A DNA stretch of 64,000 nucleotides from Deltaproteobacteria bacterium (GCA_029555025.1 JAKPTZ010000102.1:1-64000); one strand, 5' to 3'. Shown: positions 41,589-52,038, counted from the stretch's first letter. A program made the numbers and translations. The notes: generated by a model from the sequence alone, not told the origin.

Positions 41589-42770
41589 CTAGAAATAGAT
41601 TTGGCCCTGCAGGGTGATCATCGTCATGAACGGCGAGTCCAGGACATCCCCCTGTCGCTTGACGGCCGCGTCCAGCTTGATGTTTGCGTTGTGCTTGACG
41701 GCCCACCACACCAGTCCGCCATGGATAACCAGCAGATCCTTGTCCGGCAGGTCGCTCTTGAACCAGTCGATTCCGAATATCGGCGAGAACGTCTTGTACC
41801 GATAACCGAATTCGCCGAACAGCCCGATGCCGGAGGCTGCGGATGCCTTGCCCTGCCAGTACCTGTAGAAGTCGGCCATCAGGATGAATTCGTGATCCTT
41901 TCCCGCAAACGGGACCTCCGCGTACAGGTCGGCCGATACGCCCATGTAGTCGCCAAGTTTTCCATCCTTCGCGATGATGGCTGTGTCCTTTCCGGCGGCA
42001 GTCTTTTCAAATTCGGCAAGCCTGTCGATGCCGGCATCCTGCTGATAGTCGAAGCTGACGCCCAGCGAAACGATCGGCTTGTCCGCGAAATGGATTCCTT
42101 TCGCGAACATGTCTGTTTCGGTTCCCAGGAAGTTGTAACGCAAGTGGGCGGTCACCCTTGGATAGTCCTTCGGGTTGGTAAGAACCACGGCCTTGTCGTT
42201 GATGTCCTTCTGAAGAACGTCATTTTTCGACCCGTTCATGACGCTGAAGCGGTACTGCAATTGTTCCTTGAAGATATACCCGCGTATCTGCGCGCCCGCG
42301 TCCCGCCAAACCTTGGTCGCTTCGGTCGGGTACTTGATCAGGTCCGAGTGGTATTCCAGGCCGAACAGGCTCACGGCGCTCTGGTATCCGTGCCGGCTGA
42401 AGGGGGCGATGATCAGGCCGGCATCCACCATGAACTGGTCAACCACCTTGAATGTCAGGAAGGCGTCCTGGATGAAGAAGGTCGGCTTGTTCCAGTCGTT
42501 TCCCTTTCCCCAGTTGGGCATGTCGGTATCGATGAAGAAGCTGATGTACTTGTTGACCTGGCCGCCAAGAAGCAGTCGAACCCGGCGAAGGAAGAATTCC
42601 TTGCCCCACGACTTCTGATCCGGGGCCCCTTCCTGGATGAGCTGGGCCTGGAACTGAAGAAGCAGGTTGATGTTGAGGAACATGTCCTTGGACTGTTCCA
42701 GCTTGATTGCCCTTGCCGGCATCGAAATGCATGCCAGCGCAAGGAAGATGACGAGGGATGCCTTTCTCAT
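41589..42770 (-). CDS. Predicted outer-membrane porin (phosphate-selective-porin-like)
   Basis: Signal peptide MRKASLVIFLALACISMPARA; beta-rich sequence with C-terminal aromatic (LQGQIYF). Confidence 0.75.
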   Translation of the reverse strand: MRKASLVIFLALACISMPARAIKLEQSKDMFLNINLLLQFQAQLIQEGAPDQKSWGKEFFLRRVRLLLGGQVNKYISFFIDTDMPNWGKGNDWNKPTFFIQDAFLTFKVVDQFMVDAGLIIAPFSRHGYQSAVSLFGLEYHSDLIKYPTEATKVWRDAGAQIRGYIFKEQLQYRFSVMNGSKNDVLQKDINDKAVVLTNPKDYPRVTAHLRYNFLGTETDMFAKGIHFADKPIVSLGVSFDYQQDAGIDRLAEFEKTAAGKDTAIIAKDGKLGDYMGVSADLYAEVPFAGKDHEFILMADFYRYWQGKASAASGIGLFGEFGYRYKTFSPIFGIDWFKSDLPDKDLLVIHGGLVWWAVKHNANIKLDAAVKRQGDVLDSPFMTMITLQGQIYF

Positions 42771-42787
42771 GTCGTTCCTCTCCTTAT

Positions 42788-44689
42788 TCAGGCCAAGTTC
42801 GTGGCTGGCTTCTTCTGCGTCAACAGAGATACCACGACAAGCGTCAGGAAACTTGCAGGAATCGATATAAGGCCCGGATTTGTAAACGGTATCGGCGCGG
42901 CGGATGCCTGAAGCCCGTACAAGGGATAGATTTCCGGGGAAAGCAGGATCAGGCCGACCGCTGTCGTGATGCCGACGATAATAGATGCCACGATTCCCTT
43001 CGCGGTAGTCTTCTTCCAGAACAGGAGCATGATGATTGCCGGAAGGTTTGCCGAGGCCGCGACCGCGAAAGCCAGGCCGACCAGGAACGAAACGTTGATG
43101 CCCTGGAAGATGATGCCCAGCACGATCGCGATTATCCCGACCACAACCGCCGCGATCTTTCCGGCGCGAACCTTGGACCTGTCGTCAAGCTTCATGCCCA
43201 GGAAGCGATCCATCAAGTCATGCGCGACCGCCCCCGAGGCCGCGACAATCAATCCCGAGACGGTTCCCAGGACGGTCGCGAAGGCGATTGCGGAAATTAT
43301 CGCGAAAAGGGCCGTGCCGAAGGATCTGGCAAGCAGCGGGCCAGACATGTTGTTGTCCGCCGGGTTGACCACGCTGTTGACCATGGCGCCAAGACCCATG
43401 TACATCGTCAGCACCTAGAACAGGCCGATGACCGCGATCGCGACGATGGTGCTTTTCCTGGCCGCCGCCGGTGTCCTGACCGTGTAGTACCTGATGAGGA
43501 TGTGCGGAAGAGACGCGGTGCCAAGGAAAAGGGCAAGCATCAGTGAAATGAAGTCGAATTTTTCCAGCGGAGAGCCTTCAATCTTGAATTTCTGGCCGGG
43601 CCGCATCACCTTGTTGCCCGAAGAGAGGGTCGGGTAATAGGCGGTGATTTTTTCGCCACCGTCTTCAAATTTCGTCGATTTCCAGGTTTTGACCACCGTT
43701 TTATCCGAACCGATCTTCGAAAGGAATTCGAACGGACCGACAGGGCCAGTCCGGGCTTCATCGCCCGTCTTTCCGTCGATTGCTTCCAGGTTTCCGACAA
43801 GTCGAAGCTGGTTCTGGCCCACGGCCGGCTCGCCGTTCACCGTCTTCGAGCCGTCGGGAAGAATCGACGTCCACTGGGTCTCGTGAAGCCTTATCCTGTC
43901 TTCGGCCTGTTCCTTCCTGAACCATCCGACTTTCTTTTGATGCGCCATCCTGACGAACGTGCCGGCGGGTGTTGTCGCGACCGAAACAATCCTGCTTTCG
44001 GCATCCGGCGGCTGAAGCACGCCGTCGATTTCGGTGGTTTCAACGGTGAGGTACTTGTGGAATGGAACCGATCCGCCCTGATCCGGTTCGGTGGAAAGGC
44101 CGCGGACAAGAAGCGCCACCGTGATCACCAGCGCGAAGATGACAAGAAGACCGCCCTTGAGGAACTGGACGTAAGTGGTCGAGGTCATCCCGGCGGTTGC
44201 GACGATGCCGATGACGATTGCCCCGACCATTATGACGCCGGCCGCGTGGGGCAGGCCCAGAAGCGGCGTGACCAGGACGCCGGCCCCGACCATCTGCGGG
44301 ATCAGATAGAACACCGAAACGATCAGCGTGCTGATGGCCGCGGCAAGCTGGATTCCCTTTGAGTTGAACTTCGAGTCCAGGGCATCGGTGAAGGTGTATT
44401 TTCCAAGTCGCTTCATCGGTTCGGCGACGACGAACAAGGCGACAATCCAGCCGGCCAGGTACCCGATCGAGTACAGGAATCCATCATAGCCGACGGTCGC
44501 AATCATGCCGCAGATGCCAAGGAAGGATGCCGCGGAAAGATAGTCCCCGGCAAACGCGACCCCGTTGACCCCCCAGTGGATGTTTCCACCGGCAGCGTAG
44601 TATCCGGAGGCGGATTTTGCCCTGCGCGCGAAGTAAAAGGACATCGAAAGCACAACGGCGACGAAGGCAACGAAAATCATTACTGCCAT
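42788..44689 (-). pseudogene. Sodium:solute symporter (ActP-like, with extracytoplasmic insertion), interrupted by one in-frame TAG at 43415-43417
   Basis: ORFs 43415-44689 and 42788-43414 share a frame and abut: ...KSTIVAIAVIGLF-TAG-VLTMYMGLGAMVNSVVNPADNN.... Could be a point mutation, an error or recoding. Confidence 0.85.
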
Positions 44690-44691
44690 GG

Positions 44692-44979
44692 TCAGTTACC
44701 TCCCTCGTTTGATTCCGCGGCCAGGCGCTCGCGTCGAAGGCACATCAGGTTGTAGATGACCGCGAGGATCAGCGCGAAGAGGATCAGCGCGACCCCATAG
44801 ACGACGGCCAGGTTCAATCCGAAAAAGATCCTGGATTCCATCATCGCGGGGTCAATCAGGTTGATCGCGACGAAGCCGGCATAGACCAGCGCGTACAAGA
44901 GAAACATCCAGACCCCCAGGCGTTGCTTGTAACTGGCCGCGAAATCCTTTTCGCATTGGACGGCAGGTTCGTGCAGCAT
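44692..44979 (-). CDS. DUF485 (YjcH-like) membrane protein
   Basis: CEKDFAASYKQRLGVWMFLLYALVYAGFVAINL; just upstream of the ActP-like symporter. Confidence 0.87.
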   Translation of the reverse strand: MLHEPAVQCEKDFAASYKQRLGVWMFLLYALVYAGFVAINLIDPAMMESRIFFGLNLAVVYGVALILFALILAVIYNLMCLRRERLAAESNEGGN

Positions 44980-45240
44980 GGTTTCCCCCGGAATAAGAGT
45001 AAAGGTACATGACAACAAACAGCCATCCCCCGGGGACGGCCTGAAATAATGCGGCCGTTCCGTCCGCTTCGGACTGGATATACGGGGAATGAACGTGAAC
45101 TTTCGATTCTATCCACGGAAGAAAAGCGGAGTCAATGGAAAGTTGTTACAACTGTTACAGCTTGCTTGTCGGCGATAATTGTTGCTGTGTCAGCTGTGAA
45201 ATTTTGTGTTGCGCGGACTGTCACAAGGCATGCCCCGACA

Positions 45241-47280
45241 TCAGAACATGGAGTAGTCGTCGTCCTTGATGCGGCGGGACATGGTCGAGCGCAGGGTGGT
45301 CACTTCGCGGCGGAAATTGCCTTTCATGCCGGCGACGAGCGGCACCACCTCGCGATCGACAAAATCAAGCAGTTCCTGAAGATCCTGCCTGCACATGAAC
45401 ATGCTCTCCCCCCCGAGCTTTCCAACCATGGGCAGAAGCTGGATGTCGGTTCCAAGACGCGCGGCCGTCCTGATATGGTCCGGAATTTCGCGGAAGTTGC
45501 ACTTCATGATCACGAAAGAAAGGACGACCCTTGGAAGGGGATTGAATTCGCGTCGCGCCCGCATCAGTTCGGTCACGTTGTTGATGACCCTGTCGTAGGC
45601 GTCAACAAGGGTCACGTGGCGGTAAGTCTCGCGGCTGGCCGCGTTGACCGAGATGATGATGGAAAGAAGACGGGACTTCTTCATGTCGGATATCAGGGAT
45701 TTGTCCAGCAGGATCCCGTTGGTCGTCAGCGCAATTCCCCCGTCCCTGAATCTGTCGGTCTTGAACGCCTTCAACAGGCGCCTTGTTCCGTCGGCAATCA
45801 GGGGCTCCCCGCCGGTGATGTTAAGCACCCGAAGGTACGGCATCATCTCGATGACCTCGTCGAACTGGCGTTCGGACATCATCGTCTTTGACGGATCAGG
45901 GGCGTCCCTTACTTCCCCGGGGAAGCGGCACATGATGCACGCGATGTTGCAGTGAAGCGACGGGGCGATTACCAGGTTCTGCGGCATGGACTCAAGGATC
46001 TCGGCGCCGTCGATGATTTCCTTCAGGTTGGTGACCAGGTTCCTGTGGAACACGTCCGTCAGCGGATCGGCGGTAAGCCACGAATCGCCCGGGCCGCCAC
46101 CGTGGAAGACGACGCAGTCGGGCCGGCAGTGCAGGTGCGGCTGGCCGATCTTCATCTGGTGCCGCAGCGACTGCATCACATCGCTGTTCCAGGCCTGGGC
46201 AAGGCTGACGTCGTGCCACGAGACGCACTGATCGACGGTGCCGTACTGGAAGCGGTGAGTGGCGCAGCTTATTGCGACCCCGCGGACGCTGTGCGTTTCA
46301 AGGTTGGTCCACGGATTCATGCAGATGGGGTGACGACGGGCAAGCTCCTGTCGCAAGGTGCGCAGTTCGTTGCGCCTGACCCAGATCGCCGCGGCGTCCA
46401 GCCACACCTGATCCTGGTCGCCGCCCTGTCCGCCCCGCAGCGGCCGCGGCGGTGTCGAAGGTTCAAGGTGACGTCCGGAAAAGGTGCAGATTTCCCGGGC
46501 GTCGCATGCGGCGCACGCTTCAAATGGAGCCTTTGACCTGGCGATATTGCCGTCCGACGGAATTCCGGCCAGATCCCCCCATGCGAGTGCCGGGACGTTT
46601 TTCAGCGGAAAGATGCACGGTGGCGGCGCCTCGTTGCGACCGATCTGGAAGATGACGCCGTTATCCTGGCAGAACTTGATTGTGCGGGTTGCCGATTCGA
46701 TGGCGATTGCCGGATCCCACTTATTCTGCGTGCCGTCCCGCCTGGATTCGGACACGAAGTCGAGCGTGACGCGGGCCGGCATGCAGAGCCTGGACGCCCT
46801 CGCGACCGTGTCGTCGATTGATTCCGCGTTGGCCTTCATGACGGGAATCTGAAGCGTCACTTCCAGGCCGAGTTCCCTTGCGCCCGAAAGTATCATCGCG
46901 GCCATCTTCAGGCTGCCGCGGCCTCCGGTCAGGCCTGCCAGCATTTCACGTTCGGCCGACGGAAGTACAAGCTGGATTCCGGTCAGTCCGGCCGCCGCAA
47001 GATCCTTCAGCGCCGCCGGATCGGCCGGCCCGCAGTGGACATAGGCCTCAATTTCGTCGGCGCCCGAGTCGGCAAGGCGCGAAACGGTCGGGGCGAACCT
47101 GCGGTCAAGAAGGTTGCCGGCAAGCAGGAGATATCGTGACGCCTCGGGGATTTCGAAGCGGCCGGCCACGGCGTCATCGGGGCAGACCCCTTCCCGTCCC
47201 TGACCGACGGTGCAGAAACTGCAACCCAGGCTGCATCCCGCGGCGATTCGTATCAGGCGGCTTTCCCCGGAAAGGTCCAT
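45241..47280 (-). CDS. Double radical SAM protein (rSAM - SPASM/twitch-like - rSAM), paralogue B
   Basis: N-terminal AAGCSLGCSFC; middle CMNPWTNLETHSVRGVAISC...CRPDC; C-terminal PSLHCNIACIMCRFPGE with NITGGEPLI. Confidence 0.85.
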   Translation of the reverse strand: MDLSGESRLIRIAAGCSLGCSFCTVGQGREGVCPDDAVAGRFEIPEASRYLLLAGNLLDRRFAPTVSRLADSGADEIEAYVHCGPADPAALKDLAAAGLTGIQLVLPSAEREMLAGLTGGRGSLKMAAMILSGARELGLEVTLQIPVMKANAESIDDTVARASRLCMPARVTLDFVSESRRDGTQNKWDPAIAIESATRTIKFCQDNGVIFQIGRNEAPPPCIFPLKNVPALAWGDLAGIPSDGNIARSKAPFEACAACDAREICTFSGRHLEPSTPPRPLRGGQGGDQDQVWLDAAAIWVRRNELRTLRQELARRHPICMNPWTNLETHSVRGVAISCATHRFQYGTVDQCVSWHDVSLAQAWNSDVMQSLRHQMKIGQPHLHCRPDCVVFHGGGPGDSWLTADPLTDVFHRNLVTNLKEIIDGAEILESMPQNLVIAPSLHCNIACIMCRFPGEVRDAPDPSKTMMSERQFDEVIEMMPYLRVLNITGGEPLIADGTRRLLKAFKTDRFRDGGIALTTNGILLDKSLISDMKKSRLLSIIISVNAASRETYRHVTLVDAYDRVINNVTELMRARREFNPLPRVVLSFVIMKCNFREIPDHIRTAARLGTDIQLLPMVGKLGGESMFMCRQDLQELLDFVDREVVPLVAGMKGNFRREVTTLRSTMSRRIKDDDYSMF

Positions 47281-47293
47281 ATCAATCCGATGT

Positions 47294-49336
47294 TCAAAGG
47301 GGATCCGTCATCCCCGACCGCATCCGCAGCACCGACAGCAGGCCCTTCAGTTGTCGCGCCGCATGCGGCCAGACAAGCATATACCTGTCAAGCAGGCTTC
47401 TGACAACGCATTCCGCGTGTTTCTTCGACGCTTCGTCCGTGAAGAAGCTTTCGCCCATCCGATCCCTTTCGATGGGCAGCAGTCGTACTTCGGTCTTCAG
47501 GCGGGCGGCAAGCTCGATGAAGGCGCCAAGCTCGCCCAGGTTGCTTTTCATGACCACGAAACTGGCCGTAACGGTCGGCTTGCGCGGCATCCCGCCGGCG
47601 GCCGCGACCATCGCCGCGACGTTGCCGATCACCTTGTCGAACGTGCCTTTAGTCCCGGTTACAAGTTCATGGGTCGCCGCGGTCGCGGCGTTGATCGAAA
47701 CGATGATTCGGGCCATCGATGTCGGCCGCAGCCTTTCAATCAGCGCCGGGGCAAGGAGGGTTCCGTTGGTCGTAAGCGTGTAACTGGTATCCGGAAGCCG
47801 ATCCGGGGTGATCGATTGCAGGATTTCGACCATTCGCCTTGATGTAAGCGGTTCCCCGCCCGTCAACGCCACCGTCGCGGTGGTCGGCAGCAGTTCGACA
47901 AGCTCGTCAAGCAGCGCCGGCGGGGTGTCGATGCCGGTCGCGCCGGCGTCTTCGTCGGTCAGGTCGCACATCCTGCAGCGCTGGTTGCACTTCAGGCTGG
48001 GCGATATCGTGATGTTGCGTGGCCGCGACTTGACCCTGGCCGAACCCTCGATGAATTCCGAAAGCCCCAGGGCAAGGTTGGAATCAAACACCTCGGTCCG
48101 GGGCAGCCTGACCGGAGGCAGATCCGACCAGCTTTCGGCAAACCTGGGGCAGTGCCGGTTGCACGTTGCCTGGCGTCCGCCGTCAACCATCAGTCGACGC
48201 ATCGAGGTCATCCTGTCGCCCTGAAACGATTTCAGGATTCCGTCGGTCAGCCAGCCGTCGCAGGTGCCGTCCGGCGTGCCCAGGATTTCGCGTCTTGGCC
48301 AGGAACCTTCGCACGGGGCAACCCGTCCGGTTCTGTCATGAACCTCGATCGAATCCCACGGCGCCATGCACCGGTCAATCGTGGCCGCCCGCGCAAGAAG
48401 TGAATCGAGCCTTTCCCTGCGGGAGAAAAGCGTCGTCGTCCTGCATCGGGACAAGCCGGAAGCGACGGGCACGCCTGGTTCGGGGGAGCGGTCGGGATCG
48501 ACCCACGCGATCGGATCCGGCGCCTTGCCCGCGAACGCGTGCATTCCCATGTTGCACGACTTCCGGATGCCGCACGAAGCGCATGAGGCGGCGACGGCAG
48601 CCCCGCGTTCACGCAGAAGGCCGGGAGATCCGTCAAGACCCGGGTAATGTTCGACTTTTGCGTCCTCGATATCGATGACGCACGGGGCCGGTCCCTCGAA
48701 GCCACCGATCGTCAGGGAAATCCCGGCGGCATGGGCCATGGCCGCGATTTCCCGTATCGGTTCGGACGCCAGCCTGAAGTCCCAGGCGCCAGCCGAAGCT
48801 GGTCCGTGAGTCGCCCTGAAGGGCAGGGCCACCTTTCGGATGGTCGGGCAAAGGCCCTTGACCCGCCTGAAGGTATCGGTGATTCCAGGCAGGCTTTCCT
48901 GCGTCACCGGCAGTTCCGCCGTGACGTCGAGGTGAAGCGATGCGGCCGCCTTCAGCAGCAGCGCGATTGATTCCAGCCTGGCGCGGGCGCCGCAGAGTTT
49001 TGCAAGCGTGGCCCTGTCGGATGCGGGAATCACGACGTGAAGGCCCGTCAGCCCGCTTTCGGCCATCGTCTTAAGCAGTGTCACATCGTTGCAGGCCGGG
49101 TGGACGTAAAGAAAAACCTCTTCGGATCCGAGTTCGCGCAGTGACTTGATTATCGGGACAACGTCTTCGTGAATCAGGTCGCCGGCCATGATCGTCGCGC
49201 GGTGGCAAACAGGCAGATCCCTGATTTCGAGCGACGCCGGCGCCGGGCCGATGCGTCCTTCCGACATGGTACACGACAGGCAGCCGCAACCGCATCCACG
49301 GCCGATAAAGACAATCCCGCTTTCTTCCCGGTTCAT
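47294..49336 (-). CDS. Double radical SAM protein (rSAM - SPASM/twitch-like - rSAM), paralogue A
   Basis: N-terminal GRGCGCGCLSC; middle CMAPWDSIEVHDRTGRVAPC...CNRHC; C-terminal PSLKCNQRCRMCDLTDED with ALTGGEPLT. Start MNREESG preferred over 49420. Confidence 0.85.
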   Translation of the reverse strand: MNREESGIVFIGRGCGCGCLSCTMSEGRIGPAPASLEIRDLPVCHRATIMAGDLIHEDVVPIIKSLRELGSEEVFLYVHPACNDVTLLKTMAESGLTGLHVVIPASDRATLAKLCGARARLESIALLLKAAASLHLDVTAELPVTQESLPGITDTFRRVKGLCPTIRKVALPFRATHGPASAGAWDFRLASEPIREIAAMAHAAGISLTIGGFEGPAPCVIDIEDAKVEHYPGLDGSPGLLRERGAAVAASCASCGIRKSCNMGMHAFAGKAPDPIAWVDPDRSPEPGVPVASGLSRCRTTTLFSRRERLDSLLARAATIDRCMAPWDSIEVHDRTGRVAPCEGSWPRREILGTPDGTCDGWLTDGILKSFQGDRMTSMRRLMVDGGRQATCNRHCPRFAESWSDLPPVRLPRTEVFDSNLALGLSEFIEGSARVKSRPRNITISPSLKCNQRCRMCDLTDEDAGATGIDTPPALLDELVELLPTTATVALTGGEPLTSRRMVEILQSITPDRLPDTSYTLTTNGTLLAPALIERLRPTSMARIIVSINAATAATHELVTGTKGTFDKVIGNVAAMVAAAGGMPRKPTVTASFVVMKSNLGELGAFIELAARLKTEVRLLPIERDRMGESFFTDEASKKHAECVVRSLLDRYMLVWPHAARQLKGLLSVLRMRSGMTDPL

Positions 49337-49440
49337 CGGAAAACGGCCCCGGCAGGTTCCAGCCAGCCGGAATTTTACCAGATAGCCGGTTCGTTGTTTG
49401 AAGGTATGTTTGCGAGCCATGGTTCCCGGGCGGCGCCGGC

Positions 49441-51108
49441 CTAGAACGAGATGGCGAGCAGGTAGTCCGTCCTGGCGTCGTCACGCTGGGCAGGCGAGAT
49501 TTTGACGAAGACGGTTCCCGAGTCGTCGAATCCACCGCTGCATACCGGATCGAATGATATGTGTTCGGCGATTCCCCAGCGCCGCCTGGATTCGAAGCAT
49601 CGGGCCCCTTCGATTGAAGAAACGGTTTCAAACACGTCGCCCGAAGGATCCAGATCCGGTTCCGTAAGTTTTCCCCTGTCGCACCTGTAACAGACCATCA
49701 GGTTCAGGTCGGCGTCCTCGGACATCCCGTCCAGCCTTACATCGACCGCAAGGTATTCGCCCCAGGTGTCCTCGACCGTGGCCTCGTACCAGTCGCGATC
49801 CTCCGGTTCCAGTATGTTCGCGATGACGTCCCAGTCAGTGGAGTTGTCGCCATCGGTGAATTCGCCCAGGTACGCGGCCTGTCCCGGGTAGTTGTCCGGT
49901 TCATACACGTCCTTGTCGAACGTGACGGTCGCGCAGCCGCCATCGTAGCAGACCTGGCTGGCGGGGCATCGCGCGCAGAGACAGTTTCCAATGGCGCCGC
50001 ACTCGATGTCGTCGCACACCTTCGGGCAGTCCGGCATGCACAGCCCGTTTTCGCACTTCATTCTGTCCATGCATCCGCCGTTCATCGACCCGCAGGTGCA
50101 TTCCCCGATATTGCCGCATTCCCGGCCGGCCGTGGAGCACACGCACTGGCAGTCGGTGACGACGCGTCCGGCGGCGCAGCGCTGGCAGACGCCGGCGGTG
50201 CCGCAGTCGCAGCCGTCAACCGTCCCGCATTCGATGCCCTGGCAGCTTGTTCTGCACGATACGCAGCGGCCGGCCGAAGTGCAGCCGTAACCTTTCTGGC
50301 ACGGGCAGTCTTCGGGGCAATCCAGGCAGTTTTCAAAATCCTTCAGGCATTCCCCGTCGCCGCAGTCGCCGGGAACCGCGCACTGCCCCCAGTTGCCGCA
50401 CACCAGTCCGTCGGTGCATCTTCCGCAATCACAACCTTCGAATTCGCCGCAGTTCCTGTGATCCTGCGCGCAGGCGACACTGCAATCCATGCAGCTTCCG
50501 TCGATGCAGGCCTGGGACGCGGGGCAGGCGCAATCGACGGGCGAAGTGGCGCAGTCTTCAAGTTTTTCGCAGACGCCGTCTTCGTCTTCCGGGATGGAAA
50601 GGCAATCGCCGTCGCGGCAGTACATGTTCGCCCCGCAACCGCAGTCGGCCGGGCAGGTCGTGCAGTTTTCAAAGGAATCCGTGCAGATATGGTCGCCGCA
50701 CAGGTACTGGGTTCCTGCACAGGTTCCGTCGGCGCGGCATGAATCCATGACGGTTGTCGCATTTGAATCGTCACACGGATGGCCCACCTGCCGGCGCCTT
50801 GCAGAGCAGTATCCAAGGTCGCAGATCGGAACGTCGCACATCCTGGAATGTAGCGCCTGATCACCGCAGTCATCGTTCGTGGTGCACGATTTCGGAGTCG
50901 GGATGTCCGGCCTTGCGGTGTTTGCCGCATCCGATACCGGGATGTCCCGGTCGGCGCCGAATTCTTCCCATTCGCCAACTGACGGCACGCCGCAGGCCAG
51001 GAGCAATGTCGCGATGATCGGTGTGGCGGATCCGGCGGATTTGATGGCGGCGACAACCCGCGGCCGATGTGCCCGGCCAGCGCTGCTTGAAAGAATCGTG
51101 GTTGACAT
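49441..51108 (-). CDS. Cys-rich secreted/lipoprotein with CGDGxCxxxENCxxCPxDC-type repeats
   Basis: ATLLLACG lipobox-like; repeats CGDHICTDSFENCTTCPADCGC and CGDGECLKDFENCLDCPEDCPC; C-terminal pre-peptidase-like YEPDNYPGQAAYLGEF. Confidence 0.8.
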   Translation of the reverse strand: MSTTILSSSAGRAHRPRVVAAIKSAGSATPIIATLLLACGVPSVGEWEEFGADRDIPVSDAANTARPDIPTPKSCTTNDDCGDQALHSRMCDVPICDLGYCSARRRQVGHPCDDSNATTVMDSCRADGTCAGTQYLCGDHICTDSFENCTTCPADCGCGANMYCRDGDCLSIPEDEDGVCEKLEDCATSPVDCACPASQACIDGSCMDCSVACAQDHRNCGEFEGCDCGRCTDGLVCGNWGQCAVPGDCGDGECLKDFENCLDCPEDCPCQKGYGCTSAGRCVSCRTSCQGIECGTVDGCDCGTAGVCQRCAAGRVVTDCQCVCSTAGRECGNIGECTCGSMNGGCMDRMKCENGLCMPDCPKVCDDIECGAIGNCLCARCPASQVCYDGGCATVTFDKDVYEPDNYPGQAAYLGEFTDGDNSTDWDVIANILEPEDRDWYEATVEDTWGEYLAVDVRLDGMSEDADLNLMVCYRCDRGKLTEPDLDPSGDVFETVSSIEGARCFESRRRWGIAEHISFDPVCSGGFDDSGTVFVKISPAQRDDARTDYLLAISF

Positions 51109-51192
51109 GTCGGAACCCCTGTCGTGTGAGGTGAGTCCGGGCCGATGATTCGGCTGGACAGGGGCTTTATCGATGGATGGTTCTTTATCGTT

Positions 51193-52038
51193 TCAATCGC
51201 AGGCGACGCGGGCGCCGCAGACTGTCACAAGGGGGCAGTCCGCGCAGTTCGGGCCGGCCGAGCCCCGGCAGGTGCCCGAAATTCCCAGGTGCGACAGGGC
51301 GAAGTCGTACCTGACCGGGTCTTCCTGATCGAGTTCGGCAAGCTGCCTGGTAAGGGCGATAGCGTCCTTCATGCGCGGTGCGTTGTTCTGGCCGGCAGGC
51401 CCAAGGCCGAGCAGGCCGGAAATCCTGAACACGTGAACGTCCAGTGGAAAAAGAAGATCCGAGGGGCGCAGCCCCTTCCAGATGCCCAGGTCGATCCCGT
51501 CGCGCCTGACCATCCAACGCAGGAGCATGCACAGCCGCTTCATCGGCGAGTCGGGGTTTCCGACCGGAACCAGGAATCCGGGGTCGCCGTCGCCGGATGA
51601 TCGCAGCGCGTCCGCAAGTGAAAGAAGGCCATTGACCGTTCCCCCGGCCGCAAAACCGGACATGACCGAAGGTTCAAGCGATCCGTCGCGCCGCAGAAGC
51701 GCGGCGGTGCCGGACAGCAACGCCTCGACGTTGGGTGGTGTCGCGAAGCGGTAAATCACGCCGTCGGCCACTTCGCGAAACAGGGCGCGGTTGCCTTCCG
51801 CCAGTGCCTGTCCGGGGCTTTCGCCAAGACGTGAAAGCACCTTGTCGATAACGGGCATGAAAGCGGCAACGCGCCCGAAGGCGAATGCGGACGCGATGAC
51901 GGCCGCGGCCTCGCGGTCGATCGGATCCCGGTATTGCCTTGGAAACGACAGTGGGTCGCACGCAAGCGATTCCTCGGTGTGGAACCTGTCGTAAACGGCA
52001 TCAAGGAAAGGCTTCAGTCGGGTTACATCCGGCCGCAT
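51193..52038 (-). CDS. TIGR02757/DUF2400 family protein
   Basis: YRDPIDREAAAVIASAFAFGRVAAFMPVIDKVL; LFPLDVHVFRISGLLGL; C-terminal CxxxxxxCxxCxxxxxC. Confidence 0.85.
   Translation of the reverse strand: MRPDVTRLKPFLDAVYDRFHTEESLACDPLSFPRQYRDPIDREAAAVIASAFAFGRVAAFMPVIDKVLSRLGESPGQALAEGNRALFREVADGVIYRFATPPNVEALLSGTAALLRRDGSLEPSVMSGFAAGGTVNGLLSLADALRSSGDGDPGFLVPVGNPDSPMKRLCMLLRWMVRRDGIDLGIWKGLRPSDLLFPLDVHVFRISGLLGLGPAGQNNAPRMKDAIALTRQLAELDQEDPVRYDFALSHLGISGTCRGSAGPNCADCPLVTVCGARVACD

Noticed and set aside
45019-45240. Search for a small RiPP precursor ORF next to the rSAM genes
   Set aside because: No convincing short ORF with ribosome-binding site and leader/core pattern seen in the gap.
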